Part shown: one piece after another, positions 15,102-23,492 of the stretch
How the letters are laid out: each line of letters starts with the position of its first letter
How positions within the stretch are numbered: the first letter of the stretch is position 1
From: an uncultured Spirochaetaceae bacterium
Lineage (GTDB): Bacteria > Spirochaetota > Spirochaetia > Treponematales > Treponemataceae
Assembly: GCA_902797055.1 (NCBI GenBank)
Contig: CADBRT010000003.1
Span: 1 to 33,806 of the forward strand
Length of the DNA stretch: 33,806 bases
Direction of reading: 5' to 3'
Position numbers and translations under genes: made by a program
Notes under the pieces: generated by a model
Seen by the model: only the letters and a program-made list of their open reading frames with translations
The model's database searches: none
What the model was told of the DNA's origin: nothing

Positions 15102-16805
15102 GTGACATTAGATGACAGTTTTGCTTATTTGCCTCTTATAGGGTTGGCCATCTTGTCTGTAGTGTTAATCATTCTTCTCTCTGTAATCAGGAAGAAAAGC
15201 ACAGCAAGGGTCAGTTATATTCATTTTTTGTCGCTTGTGGTGCTGTTTGTCACCAGTATCGCTGGTGCTGTCAGCAACGTCAGCAACGACGGTGGTGACA
15301 GTAAAGCTTTGATGGTGTTTGCAACGGGTGTTCTTCTTGTCGGAATACTGCTTCTTCCGTATCTTTTGATGCTCATGACGTTTGAGCCGAAGAAGATAGT
15401 GAAACTGGTTCATCCATCGGTAAATAAGCGTCTCTCAGAGGCTGAAAAACAGTCCCAGCAGGGAAATCAGTCAACGAACGGGGAGATGAGTGACTATGAT
15501 CTCAAAATGTTGGATATAAGCCGTGATTTTATGATACAGGCTTCCAACTCGTATTCCGGTGATGAAGGTCAGCAGACTCTTTTGGATTATATAAATAAGA
15601 CGATAGAGGAACAGATAAAGGCTGACGGTGCAGCTATCCTGATGATAGATGATTTTGAAGATCTGATAACCGTCAAGTCTTTTGATGGAGATTTCCCGCC
15701 TCCGTATAAATTGCCTAATGATATGCCTCACAAACCGATTAGGGTCTCTACGAATTTTAAATTTGCTTCATTTCCGTTAAGTGGGAATATATTTGGTGAG
15801 GTTGCGACATCGGGTAAGGCGGAGCTGATTACAAATCCTGCTGCTGATGACAGAATTTATCAGAATGGTCCCGAGGAATTTTTGGAATGCGGAAGTTATA
15901 TCATTGTACCTATGAAAATAAAGGATGTGGTTATTGGTATAACCGCATTCGCTAGAAAACATGGGGCACCTGTCTTTACAGAAGATGAATTGAAGATTGC
16001 GACGACTCTTTCAGACTTTGCCGCGGCGTCTATACGGAGCGTTGTTACTGTAAAGGATATAATTGAGACGAGTAAGCTTACCAAGGAGACAGAGATTTCT
16101 TCTCATATTCAGGATATCCTGCGCCCGGCGAAGCTTCCTGTTATTCCCGGTATTCAGGTTGGGACTATATGGAATCCGGCGGAAGGTGTGTGCGGTGACT
16201 ACTATGATGTACTCGTATCACGGAAAGACCGTATCTCCTTTATCCTTAGCGATGTTGCAGGAAAAGGGATTAACAGTACCATTGTTATGGTGATGATTCG
16301 CGCAATGTTGCGTCTCGTTGTCAATACAAAGCAGTCTGCTGGAAAGATTTTAACGTGGGTCAATAAGGGTGTAACGAGCGAGTCATTCAGTACTGACCAC
16401 TTCGGATCCGTTGCGTTGATAAATTATAATCCTGAGACCCAGGAGATTGAATTTGCGACTGGTGGAAACTCTCCGGTGTTTTACTATGACAGTCAGGCGA
16501 ATGTCATCAAGCAGCTTTCGGAACCTTCAGAACCGATTGGTGTTGAAAAAACGATGGAATACAAAGATTTCGTGCAAAAAGTCAAAAGTGGTGATATAAT
16601 AGTTACATACACTGATGGTCTTGTCGAAACTTTGAATGATAAGGGACAACAGTACACTAAAGAATCGTTGCTGAGGGTTATTTCGGAAAACCATAATGCC
16701 TCCAGTAAGGATATAGCAAAAATCGTCAAAGACGATATTAAGAAGTTTAGTGGCTCGGTAGCACAGCATGATGACGAGACGCTGCTTTTGTTTAAAATTC
16801 AGTAA
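15102..16805 (+). CDS. Membrane GAF-SpoIIE (RsbU/PP2C-type) serine phosphatase
   Basis: A 567-residue signalling phosphatase. About three membrane helices (residues ~9-100) are followed by a linker, a GAF sensor domain (~145-325) and a PPM/SpoIIE phosphatase domain (~345-567). The latter shows VCGDYYDV with metal-binding Asp366, LSDVAGKGINSTIVM, YTDGLVET and HDDETLLLF. Such enzymes dephosphorylate STAS antagonist proteins, here presumably the product of the next gene. The start is a GTG at 15102, six nt after GGGAG. The membrane part suggests sensing of an envelope or extracellular cue. It heads a three-gene partner-switch operon. Confidence 0.92.
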   Translation: MTLDDSFAYLPLIGLAILSVVLIILLSVIRKKSTARVSYIHFLSLVVLFVTSIAGAVSNVSNDGGDSKALMVFATGVLLVGILLLPYLLMLMTFEPKKIVKLVHPSVNKRLSEAEKQSQQGNQSTNGEMSDYDLKMLDISRDFMIQASNSYSGDEGQQTLLDYINKTIEEQIKADGAAILMIDDFEDLITVKSFDGDFPPPYKLPNDMPHKPIRVSTNFKFASFPLSGNIFGEVATSGKAELITNPAADDRIYQNGPEEFLECGSYIIVPMKIKDVVIGITAFARKHGAPVFTEDELKIATTLSDFAAASIRSVVTVKDIIETSKLTKETEISSHIQDILRPAKLPVIPGIQVGTIWNPAEGVCGDYYDVLVSRKDRISFILSDVAGKGINSTIVMVMIRAMLRLVVNTKQSAGKILTWVNKGVTSESFSTDHFGSVALINYNPETQEIEFATGGNSPVFYYDSQANVIKQLSEPSEPIGVEKTMEYKDFVQKVKSGDIIVTYTDGLVETLNDKGQQYTKESLLRVISENHNASSKDIAKIVKDDIKKFSGSVAQHDDETLLLFKIQ

Positions 16806-16829
16806 CATTAGGATACAAGGAGCAAACAT

Positions 16830-17168
16830 ATGGAACTGAAAATAAGGAAGAATGGTGATGTTTACATTATAGATGTAAACGGAGAAATGGACTTGTACAA
16901 CTCCTATAAGCTCAAGGAATTGGTGATGAAGATGCTTGAAAAGAATGTCAAGTCATTCATTATCAATCTTGAGCAGGTTGACTACATTGACTCATCTGGA
17001 ATTGGAGCACTGATTTATATCTGCTCCACAATCAAGAAGATGAATTTGAAGTTGTACATTTCAAATATTCATGGATCTGTCAAAAAGGTTATTGAATTAA
17101 CAAAATTGATGGGATACTTTCCGATTGCTAACAGTGTGGAAGAAGCCCTTCTTATGATAAAAGAATAA
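16830..17168 (+). CDS. STAS anti-sigma-factor antagonist
   Basis: A 112-residue STAS-domain protein (SpoIIAA/RsbV family). The motif VDYIDSSGIGALIYI places the phosphorylatable Ser pair at residues 55-56, and length is that of a single domain. Unphosphorylated antagonists bind the cognate HATPase kinase and free its target; the SpoIIE phosphatase upstream should dephosphorylate it and the HATPase downstream should phosphorylate it. AAGGAG lies 9 nt before the ATG. The gaps to its neighbours are 24 and 28 bp, so co-expression is expected. Confidence 0.93.
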   Translation: MELKIRKNGDVYIIDVNGEMDLYNSYKLKELVMKMLEKNVKSFIINLEQVDYIDSSGIGALIYICSTIKKMNLKLYISNIHGSVKKVIELTKLMGYFPIANSVEEALLMIKE

Positions 17169-17196
17169 TTCGGAAAGAGAGCAAAAGGAGATTTAG

Positions 17197-17748
17197 ATGG
17201 TAGCAGAAGATATAAAAGAGCTTCGCGCAGACGGAAACGACCCTTTGTTTGATAAATCTAATATGCTTTATAAGGAATTTCCGTCTGATTTCAGACAGAT
17301 TCGTTACTTCACATTGCTTATCGTGCAGTCAGCCCCGCTTGAAATCAAGGAGATCAACCTTCTCGAGCAGCAGATAAGCGAAGTAATAAAGAATGCTGTG
17401 AAGCATGGAAATCACTGTGATATAAATAAGAAAGTTCGTGTTTGGTATTCTTTCAGTGCAACTCATGCTCATATAATTGTAAAAGATGAAGGTGAAGGGT
17501 TCAAGGATCTGGAAAAATGGAATGATTTCAATAAGAAGCGCTTGGAATGTCTGAGAGATTCTAATTTTGAGGAACTTTCCAACTACGTAACTTTCCGTAC
17601 CAAGAAATCTGATGATCAGGACGGAGGAAATGCTCTTTTTGCAGCTCTCGAATATTGGGATGGTGGATTCGTCTATGACGATGAGCGTAATGGTGTTGCT
17701 ATGCTCAAACGTTTCCATCAGAAACGACATGGAGTTACATTAGATTAA
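17197..17748 (+). CDS. HATPase anti-sigma/serine kinase (RsbW-like)
   Basis: A 183-residue GHKL-type ATP-binding protein. The N box EQQISEVIKNAVKHGN (Asn and His present) and G1 box KDEGEGF are intact. A later glycine-rich stretch (GGNALFAALEYWDGGF, about 150-165) replaces the usual short G2 loop and is longer than in B. subtilis RsbW. Family members phosphorylate a STAS antagonist and sequester a sigma factor or other output protein. An AAGGAG-type ribosome-binding site precedes the ATG. No sigma factor follows: a terminator and the tmRNA promoter come next, so the output target is encoded elsewhere. Confidence 0.88.
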   Translation: MVAEDIKELRADGNDPLFDKSNMLYKEFPSDFRQIRYFTLLIVQSAPLEIKEINLLEQQISEVIKNAVKHGNHCDINKKVRVWYSFSATHAHIIVKDEGEGFKDLEKWNDFNKKRLECLRDSNFEELSNYVTFRTKKSDDQDGGNALFAALEYWDGGFVYDDERNGVAMLKRFHQKRHGVTLD

Positions 17749-17766
17749 CCTTCCGAGAAGTTGAAG

Positions 17767-17789
17767 CCGGTCTTTTGACCGGTTTTTTT
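17767..17789 (+). terminator. Rho-independent terminator of the partner-switch operon
   Basis: CCGGTC (17767-17772), TTTT loop, GACCGG (17777-17782), then seven T. It starts 19 bp after the HATPase stop. Confidence 0.88.
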
Positions 17790-17790
17790 A

Positions 17791-17818
17791 TTGACAATTT
17801 ATCTTTTTTTATTATAAT
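17791..17818 (+). promoter_or_regulatory. Consensus sigma-70 promoter of the tmRNA gene
   Basis: Perfect TTGACA (17791-17796), 16-nt spacer and perfect TATAAT (17813-17818). It is the strongest promoter in the window, as expected for a stable RNA. The predicted start near 17825 is about 10 nt before the mature 5' end. Confidence 0.9.
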
Positions 17819-17834
17819 ACGAAGAGGTATGCTT

Positions 17835-18194
17835 GGGAGTGTACCGGTTTCGACAGATAAGAGTAATCTTGTGCTGCAGGTGAGGTTACGTTTGACCTCT
17901 GATCAGACGGAAAAAATAACTGACGATTCTTACACAGAAGACGAGCAGTTTGCTCTCGCTGCCTAAGCAGCGAAACACGGAACTTATGTTGCGCTGTTCC
18001 TAGCGGCATGATGTTCTGTTACAAATAGGGACTTGCTCTGCATCTCGTTCGGGTTTTGCAGGGGACTCTTACCGAAATACGGAGACGACGCCTTTGGGGC
18101 CGCTACCGTCTCCCGACAATCACCTCGCTCCAATAAACCTGTAGAGGTGCCTGGTTAACTTACTTGGACGCGGGTTCGATTCCCGCCACTTCCA
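17835..18194 (+). ncRNA. ssrA: Transfer-messenger RNA (tmRNA, SsrA)
   Basis: About 360 nt. The 5' GGGAGTG pairs with 3' CACTTCC (18187-18193, one G-U pair) to form the acceptor stem, with discriminator A at 18194; CCA is not encoded. A T-arm GCGGG-TTCGATT-CCCGC is just before. The 5' part has the typical CCGGTTTCGACAG D-loop-like sequence. The tag reading frame ends ...EDEQFALAA with stop TAA at 17964-17966, located in the loop of a perfect CGCTGC/GCAGCG hairpin. tmRNA rescues stalled ribosomes and tags the protein for degradation; the ALAA end is the protease signal. No in-frame Ala codon occurs where the resume codon should be, so the tag start is uncertain (GAC at 17922, ACT at 17919 or GAA at 17910). 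Confidence 0.96.
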
Positions 18195-18195
18195 G

Positions 18196-18230
18196 AACCC
18201 TGATTCCTATGGTGGGAGTCAGGGTTTTTT
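18196..18230 (+). terminator. tmRNA terminator
   Basis: AACCCTGA (18196-18203) pairs with TCAGGGTT (18219-18226), and the T run extends to 18230. It immediately follows the tmRNA 3' end. Confidence 0.88.
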
Positions 18231-18256
18231 ATATCTTAAAGGGTATGTCTTTGTTC

Positions 18257-18285
18257 TTGTAACAATAAAGGACTTTCGGTATACT
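18257..18285 (+). promoter_or_regulatory. tpiA promoter (leaderless type)
   Basis: TTGTAA (18257-18262), 17-nt spacer, TATACT (18280-18285, 5 of 6), then 7 nt to the ATG. The predicted transcription start is 18292, one base before the start codon. No ribosome-binding site fits in between. Confidence 0.7.
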
Positions 18286-18292
18286 AAAAAAT

Positions 18293-19042
18293 ATGAGTAG
18301 AACACATTACATAGCAGGTAACTGGAAGATGAATACATCCAAGTCTGAGGCTGTAAAGCTCGCTCAGGACTTGGTTGCGTCACTCAAAGGAAAAAACAAT
18401 AAGTACATGGTAGGCGTTCCGTTCGTCTATCTTGATGCAGTAGGTCAGGTGCTCAAAGGCAGCAATATTCTTCTTGGTGCACAGGATATGGCTGCTACAG
18501 GCAACGGTGCTCACACTGGTGAAGTTTCTGCAGAGATGCTGAAGGACATCGGTGTTCAGTCAGTCATACTTGGCCACAGTGAACGCCGGCATGAGATTGG
18601 CGAAAGCGACGAACTGATTAACAAGAAAGTACGCCGCGCTTTGGATCAGGGATTGGAAGTCGTTCTCTGTATCGGTGAGCTTTTGTCTGATCGTGAAGCA
18701 GGAAATGCAGAGTCGGTCTGTGCTTTCCAGCTGGATGCAGACCTGTCAGGAGTTACTGCTGAACAGATGAAGAAGGTGACAATTGCGTATGAACCGGTCT
18801 GGGCTATTGGAACCGGCAAAACAGCGACGCCTGAGGATGCTCAGGCTATCCATAAATTTGTCCGCAATCATATTGCAAAGTTGTATGGAGCTCAGGTTGC
18901 TGATGAAACTATTATTCAGTATGGTGGTTCAATGAAGGCTTCCAATGCAAAGGATTTGCTTGCTCAGCCTGATATTGACGGCGGCCTCATTGGCGGTGCT
19001 TCTCTTAAAGCAGATACCTTTACACCGATCTGTGAGTTGTAA
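18293..19042 (+). CDS. tpiA: Triosephosphate isomerase
   Basis: A 249-residue glycolytic enzyme interconverting dihydroxyacetone phosphate and glyceraldehyde 3-phosphate. Family motifs are complete: AGNWKMN with the catalytic-site Asn and Lys, LGHSERR with the His electrophile, the active-site Glu in VTIAYEPVWAIGTGKTA including loop 6, and QYGGSMKASNAKDLL then DGGLIGGASL for phosphate binding. The ATG at 18293 has no ribosome-binding site and lies 7 nt after the -10 hexamer. Length matches the family. It is followed by a strong hairpin and then secG with its own promoter. Confidence 0.98.
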   Translation: MSRTHYIAGNWKMNTSKSEAVKLAQDLVASLKGKNNKYMVGVPFVYLDAVGQVLKGSNILLGAQDMAATGNGAHTGEVSAEMLKDIGVQSVILGHSERRHEIGESDELINKKVRRALDQGLEVVLCIGELLSDREAGNAESVCAFQLDADLSGVTAEQMKKVTIAYEPVWAIGTGKTATPEDAQAIHKFVRNHIAKLYGAQVADETIIQYGGSMKASNAKDLLAQPDIDGGLIGGASLKADTFTPICEL

Positions 19043-19090
19043 TTCTTCTTGGAACGGTTTTCCATAAAATAATACATGTTGGAAAGAGTG

Positions 19091-19120
19091 GGGCGGATGC
19101 CATTAGACCGGTATCCGCCC
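19091..19120 (+). other. Strong 11-bp hairpin without a T tract
   Basis: GGGCGGATGCC (19091-19101) pairs with GGTATCCGCCC (19110-19120) with one G-U pair and an 8-nt loop. Only TCTGTGTT follows, so it is not a classic intrinsic terminator. It may end tpiA transcription with help of Rho or protect the mRNA 3' end. Confidence 0.55.
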
Positions 19121-19149
19121 TCTGTGTTACGAAATTAAAATACGTTCAA

Positions 19150-19178
19150 TTGACTAATCGTCTGTATTTGTGTAAACT
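19150..19178 (+). promoter_or_regulatory. Putative promoter of secG and downstream genes
   Basis: TTGACT (19150-19155), 17-nt spacer, TAAACT (19173-19178). An alternative TATATT follows at about 19182. This gives a leader of ~35 nt with GGAG before secG. It may drive secG, the EIIA gene and the whole V-ATPase operon. Confidence 0.5.
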
Positions 19179-19219
19179 TAGTATATTAAACTTTTTTATA
19201 AGGTTTGGAGTTATAGAAA

Positions 19220-19555
19220 ATGGGTGTCGTTAGGACAATATTGCTTGTCGCGTTTGTAATCGTATGTGTGTTGTTGATTCTTCTTGTTCTTATTCAGAAT
19301 GAAGATAACGGTGGAATGGGTGGCGTTTTTGGAGGCCAGTCAGCTGCATTCGGCTCACATTCAGCAAGCGTCCTTACCAAAACAACGGGTGTTTTGACTG
19401 TTCTTTTCTTTGTTTTTACATTCTCCCTTGCTCTTATCAACAAGGTTTCTGACAGGGGAAGCGATTTGAGTAAAACTGCTGCGGAAGTGCAGGAGCCCAA
19501 TGTTTCAACTGATTCTGCATCATCAGGTAGTTGGCTTGATGAAGTCGAGGAATGA
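19220..19555 (+). CDS. secG: Preprotein translocase subunit SecG
   Basis: A 111-residue SecG. Two membrane helices (about 5-25 and 53-73) flank the characteristic glycine-rich cytoplasmic loop GGMGGVFGGQSAAFGSHSA. SecG assists SecYEG-mediated export. A Ser/Glu-rich tail of ~35 residues follows. GGAG precedes the ATG. The EIIA gene starts 13 bp after the stop. Confidence 0.95.
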   Translation: MGVVRTILLVAFVIVCVLLILLVLIQNEDNGGMGGVFGGQSAAFGSHSASVLTKTTGVLTVLFFVFTFSLALINKVSDRGSDLSKTAAEVQEPNVSTDSASSGSWLDEVEE

Positions 19556-19568
19556 TTAGAGGGATTCG

Positions 19569-20036
19569 ATGATTCTTCAGAGCGTGTTTCCAAAGAACAG
19601 TATCATACTCGACCTTGAGAGTGAGGATAAAGACGAACTTTTTGAAGAGTTGCTCCAAAATATCGTTAACCGTCACGATGAAATTGATAGAGATGAGGCT
19701 ATGAACGCGCTCAAAAAGCGTGAGGAAAAGATGACGACGGGAATCCTTCCTGCTATCGCTGTTCCTCACTGTAGCATTGACACTGTTCAGGGGGTCGTTG
19801 GTGCTATCGGTATTTCAAAAAAAGGAATAGAGTACGGTTCCCTTGACGGAGAACCTGTGCATTTCATATTTATGATGATTTGTAACGCAAGCGATGATTC
19901 CTTGCATCTTACTGCTTTACATGATCTTGCTGTAGTGTTGAAAAGTTCCGAATTTATTGATTTGCTGGGGGCTTCCCCGTCCGTTGAAGATGTCTGGGAA
20001 TTCTTAGGCAAAAGTGATTTCTTCTTTGAGGCATGA
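19569..20036 (+). CDS. PTS EIIA type-2 (PtsN-like) protein
   Basis: A 155-residue PTS EIIA domain of the fructose/nitrogen class. The phospho-accepting His is His67 in ILPAIAVPHCSID, preceded by the KKREEKMTTGI segment and followed by the hydrophobic strand VHFIFMMICNASDD and LTALHDLAVVL. A stand-alone EIIA with no sugar permease around suggests a regulatory PtsN-type role rather than transport. GAGGGA precedes the ATG. It sits between secG and the V-ATPase genes with 13- and 25-bp gaps, so it is probably co-transcribed with the ATPase. Confidence 0.88.
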   Translation: MILQSVFPKNSIILDLESEDKDELFEELLQNIVNRHDEIDRDEAMNALKKREEKMTTGILPAIAVPHCSIDTVQGVVGAIGISKKGIEYGSLDGEPVHFIFMMICNASDDSLHLTALHDLAVVLKSSEFIDLLGASPSVEDVWEFLGKSDFFFEA

Positions 20037-20061
20037 GTTATCGTGCAGGTGAGGTGAAAAT

Positions 20062-20382
20062 ATGGCTGAAGACGTGGATTTGATAGAGCATCTTATCGCC
20101 ATTGAGAATGAGGCGTCAGAAATGATTGCTGAAGCTCAACGAAAAGCCGATGACAGACTTGCCAAGGCTCGTGCTGAAGCGGATGAGAGTTTTAAGAGTC
20201 AGTTTTCTTCTTTTTCAGGAGAGTTGGCTGAAAAAGAAGTTTCGAATCGGAAGCAGATTGATTCTGATTACGAACATTTTGTTGGAGAGTATACCAAAAC
20301 GTTGGAATCTTCTAAAAAAGATACAGATTCGTTTAACAGTTTGTTGGAAAAATTGCTGTTCGATAAACAGTTGTCTGTGTGA
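20062..20382 (+). CDS. V-type ATPase peripheral-stalk-like subunit (G/H type)
   Basis: A 106-residue, almost wholly helical, charged protein (IENEASEMIAEAQRKADDRLAKARAEAD onward) without membrane helix. It matches in size and character the coiled-coil G/H subunit that pairs with subunit E in the peripheral stalk. Position as first gene of the ATPase operon supports this; sequence similarity alone would not. A GAGGTG ribosome-binding site precedes the ATG, and subunit C starts 9 bp after the stop. Confidence 0.7.
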   Translation: MAEDVDLIEHLIAIENEASEMIAEAQRKADDRLAKARAEADESFKSQFSSFSGELAEKEVSNRKQIDSDYEHFVGEYTKTLESSKKDTDSFNSLLEKLLFDKQLSV

Positions 20383-20391
20383 GGCTGTATT

Positions 20392-21420
20392 ATGGCAATG
20401 GACAAGTCTGCTGCAGATGCATATGTTTACTCTAAGGCGAGCGGAATGCTTGCATCCTCGTATGTCGGCAGGAGGGCATTACGACTTTTTAATGCTCGTT
20501 CATTGCAGGAGCTGTGGTCATTAGTTTTTAAGAGTGAGATGCCTGTTGTTCCGGAGACTGTGCTGGTCAAAATTCTGCAAAAAGATGCGGGTGCGAAATT
20601 CGTTTCGGATTATATAAAACTTCTTTCTAATTATGAGTCTCCTGCTGATATCCTTATATCGTTGCTTCATTTTTACGATTACGATAATATAAAAGAAATC
20701 GGTGCTGCACTGTGTTTTTCTGAGCGCACTATGCCGGATATTGTCAATATTTCTCCTTTTAATTTTGTAAAATATTCTGAGTGGCCTGATATAAAGACAA
20801 TGACTGCTGACAGTCCGGTTCAGTGGTACGATAAAATCCCTCTTATATGTGAGCAGCAGGCAAATGATTACCGACTGGATGGTCAGTATGTGCGTGAAAT
20901 TTGGAATTCCTGCCATGCTCTCAAGTCATCCTGCCGCGATGAAGTTTTGCGTCTCATCACTGAAAAGTTTAAAATTGACAACGTTTTGTGGGCGTTGCGT
21001 TTGCGCTTGTATTACGATATGGAACAGGAAGATGTTGTTCAGTATCTTGCTTATACGACGGACGAACGACGGACGAATGATATAATAGTGAGTGATGCCA
21101 TTGCTACTCTGAAGTGGTCGACCGATGACTGGGACTCATGGCGAAAATGGAAATATGCGTGGTTGCTGAATCCCCATGAGGATGGCGTCGTGTGGAATGT
21201 TGATCCGAAATGGATATACAATGCGTATAAAAAACTATATGTCAAAAAAGCGTATACGCTGTTCCATAAATATCCATTCACGGAATGTCCTTTGATATGT
21301 TATTTTATCATAAAGCGTAATGAACTTGATAATATTCGCACTGCTTCTGAGAGTCTGAGGCTGAATATACCTGCGGCTGATGCCATTGCATATGCGGGAA
21401 TTACGGAGGTAAAAAAATGA
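20392..21420 (+). CDS. V-type ATPase subunit C (AC39/d type)
   Basis: A 342-residue soluble helical protein. It starts with the family-like AADAYVYSKASGMLASSYVGRRAL and ends with PLICYFIIKRNELDNIRTASESLRLN, resembling the closing helix pair of AC39/NtpC proteins. The subunit couples the rotating central stalk to the K ring. The middle region is divergent. Stop and start with subunit I overlap (ATGA). Assignment rests on both ends of the protein and on operon position. Confidence 0.82.
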   Translation: MAMDKSAADAYVYSKASGMLASSYVGRRALRLFNARSLQELWSLVFKSEMPVVPETVLVKILQKDAGAKFVSDYIKLLSNYESPADILISLLHFYDYDNIKEIGAALCFSERTMPDIVNISPFNFVKYSEWPDIKTMTADSPVQWYDKIPLICEQQANDYRLDGQYVREIWNSCHALKSSCRDEVLRLITEKFKIDNVLWALRLRLYYDMEQEDVVQYLAYTTDERRTNDIIVSDAIATLKWSTDDWDSWRKWKYAWLLNPHEDGVVWNVDPKWIYNAYKKLYVKKAYTLFHKYPFTECPLICYFIIKRNELDNIRTASESLRLNIPAADAIAYAGITEVKK

Positions 21421-23435
21421 TAAAAACGACGGCAATGAGGCTTATTGAGCTGATGGTATACAAAGAGGATATTCGCAATGTCCTTAAATACCTCGGTGAG
21501 ATGGGCGAATTTCAGTTCCAGGAGGATTTCTCCGGTGCCTCGTCTTCCGATTCCTCATCAGAGGGGTCTTCTCTCAACCCTGACAGAGAAATTTTTGCAA
21601 GATTGGAGACTGTACGTGCTTCCTTAGCAATTGACGACCTTACCTCGTATACAGAAACTGTAAATCTTCCGACTGATGCGGATTTTTCTGAGGCACAGAG
21701 GTTTATATCTACAGTTGATGAGTTGCATCAGCGCGAGTTGGCAGCTACCGATGAACTCAAGAAAATATCTGATGCCTATAATGAGGCGATGGCTTTTTCC
21801 AATCTGAAGGTTCCGTATTCTCAGCTTGAATCGCTGTCATTCCTGACTCTCAGAATCGGGAAGATTGACAGTTCAAAATTTGATGTCCTGAAAATGTCTT
21901 TGGGTTCACGGGGAATTGTCGCTGCTTTGGGTGAAGACAAAAGCCGCGTTATGATTGCTTGTTCAAAAAAGGCACGGTTCTTTGTTGATGCTCAACTGGA
22001 AAAAGTCGGTTTCGTAGCTCTTGAAGTTCCGAAGGATTTCAAGGGTGTTCCGGAAGATGCAATGCAGAAGTTGCTCGCTGAAAAGGATGAACAGGAACAG
22101 GCTGTTGCAGCTGTTCAGGAGGAGCGTAAAAATTTTGCAGCCGCCCACAAAGAAAAGCTGTTGCATCTCTTGCAGATTTACTCGGTAAGTGCCCAGATAA
22201 CAGATGTCGAGAATAAACTGGAGTCCACTCAGTTTGTATATCGCATTTCTGGTTGGTTGCCCTCCTATAGGGTTGCTGATTTAATACGTGATTTGGATAC
22301 CATGACGGAAAAACGGACCGGTATCAGAAATTTCCTGCCAGAAGAAGTTCCGTCTGTTGCTTCCGGTCAGGAGAAAGTTCCTGTCGAGTTGAAGCACGGC
22401 AAGATTGTCAGCAATTTTGAAAGAATGATATTCAGCTACGGTTCTCCGCTGTATGGAACCATTGACCCGACTCCTTTCGTTGCTTTGTTCTTCACCATCC
22501 TTTTTGGAATTATGTTCGGAGATGCCGGACAGGGGCTTGTCTTCCTGATTGTAGGTGTCCTGATGTGCAAGAAGAAAATCAAACTGATGGGGTGGGAAAA
22601 GTTCGGCACTATTTTTGTTTCTATCGGTATTACAAGTACTTTCATGGGATTGCTCACCGGCGAATTCTTTGGAACAGAAACAGTGTTGGAACCATTCTCT
22701 CATTTTGTGACCGGTTTGTTTGGTGAACCTCGCGGTCAGATTCTTCCAATGATGCCGACGGGAAGTGCAGAGAGCATCAAAAGAATGTTCCTGTTCTTTG
22801 GATTTACGGTTGCTGTCGGTTTCTTGATTAATACCTGTGGTCTTATCATAAATATGATAAACAATTTTCATCTGAAGCGGTACGGGCGATTTTTCTTCGG
22901 TAAGAACGGATTGAGTGGAGCTCTTTTCTTCTGGTATGTTGTTTTCTTCGCTATCCGTGTAGCATTCTTACATCAGTCTCCCGCTTGGTTTGACTGGACC
23001 GTTATAGGAGTTACTCTTTTGATTACGGCATTTTGTGAACCGTTAGAGCGTGTCATAGATGGAAAGAAACCTGTATTTGAAAATGGGCTTTTCAGTGCTG
23101 TTATTGGAGCTCTTGTTGAGTTGATAGAAGTCCTTTCTGGATATATTTCCAATACGGTAAGCTTTGTGCGTGTAGGGGCCTTCGCTCTTGCTCATGCGGT
23201 CTTGGGATTTATTATATCGCTTCTTTCCGGGGCTCATCCTGACATTCTTACCGTGAATCCTGTCGTAGCAATTATAGCATTTATTCTTGGCAATGCGATT
23301 GTTGTTGTTCTTGAAGGAATGATTGTTGCAATTCAGGTTGTCAGACTTCAATATTATGAATTCTTCAGCAAGTTCTTTACGGAGACTGGGCGGGAATTCA
23401 GTCCGTTTGCCTTCCATTATGTAGGCGTGAATTAG
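21417..23435 (+). CDS. ntpI: V-type ATPase subunit I (a subunit)
   Basis: A 672-residue membrane stator. The N-terminal ~340 residues are a soluble, partly coiled-coil arm. About seven to eight membrane helices follow from the segment FVALFFTILFGIMFGDAGQGL on. Arg585 in SNTVSFVRVGAFALAHAVL corresponds to the essential arginine that faces the K-ring glutamate during ion translocation. Length agrees with archaeal/bacterial I subunits. The start at 21417 follows GGAGGT and overlaps the subunit C stop. An acidic Ser/Asp-rich loop is seen near residue 40. Confidence 0.95.
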   Translation: MIKTTAMRLIELMVYKEDIRNVLKYLGEMGEFQFQEDFSGASSSDSSSEGSSLNPDREIFARLETVRASLAIDDLTSYTETVNLPTDADFSEAQRFISTVDELHQRELAATDELKKISDAYNEAMAFSNLKVPYSQLESLSFLTLRIGKIDSSKFDVLKMSLGSRGIVAALGEDKSRVMIACSKKARFFVDAQLEKVGFVALEVPKDFKGVPEDAMQKLLAEKDEQEQAVAAVQEERKNFAAAHKEKLLHLLQIYSVSAQITDVENKLESTQFVYRISGWLPSYRVADLIRDLDTMTEKRTGIRNFLPEEVPSVASGQEKVPVELKHGKIVSNFERMIFSYGSPLYGTIDPTPFVALFFTILFGIMFGDAGQGLVFLIVGVLMCKKKIKLMGWEKFGTIFVSIGITSTFMGLLTGEFFGTETVLEPFSHFVTGLFGEPRGQILPMMPTGSAESIKRMFLFFGFTVAVGFLINTCGLIINMINNFHLKRYGRFFFGKNGLSGALFFWYVVFFAIRVAFLHQSPAWFDWTVIGVTLLITAFCEPLERVIDGKKPVFENGLFSAVIGALVELIEVLSGYISNTVSFVRVGAFALAHAVLGFIISLLSGAHPDILTVNPVVAIIAFILGNAIVVVLEGMIVAIQVVRLQYYEFFSKFFTETGREFSPFAFHYVGVN

Positions 23436-23492
23436 GATTTGAAAAAATCAATATAGATGGTGGCTTGTAAGCCAAAATCAAGAGGTGTATTT

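Noticed and set aside
17775-17966. A 63-codon protein gene upstream of tpiA
   Set aside because: This frame is just the 5' part of the tmRNA ending at the tag stop codon; the region is an RNA gene.
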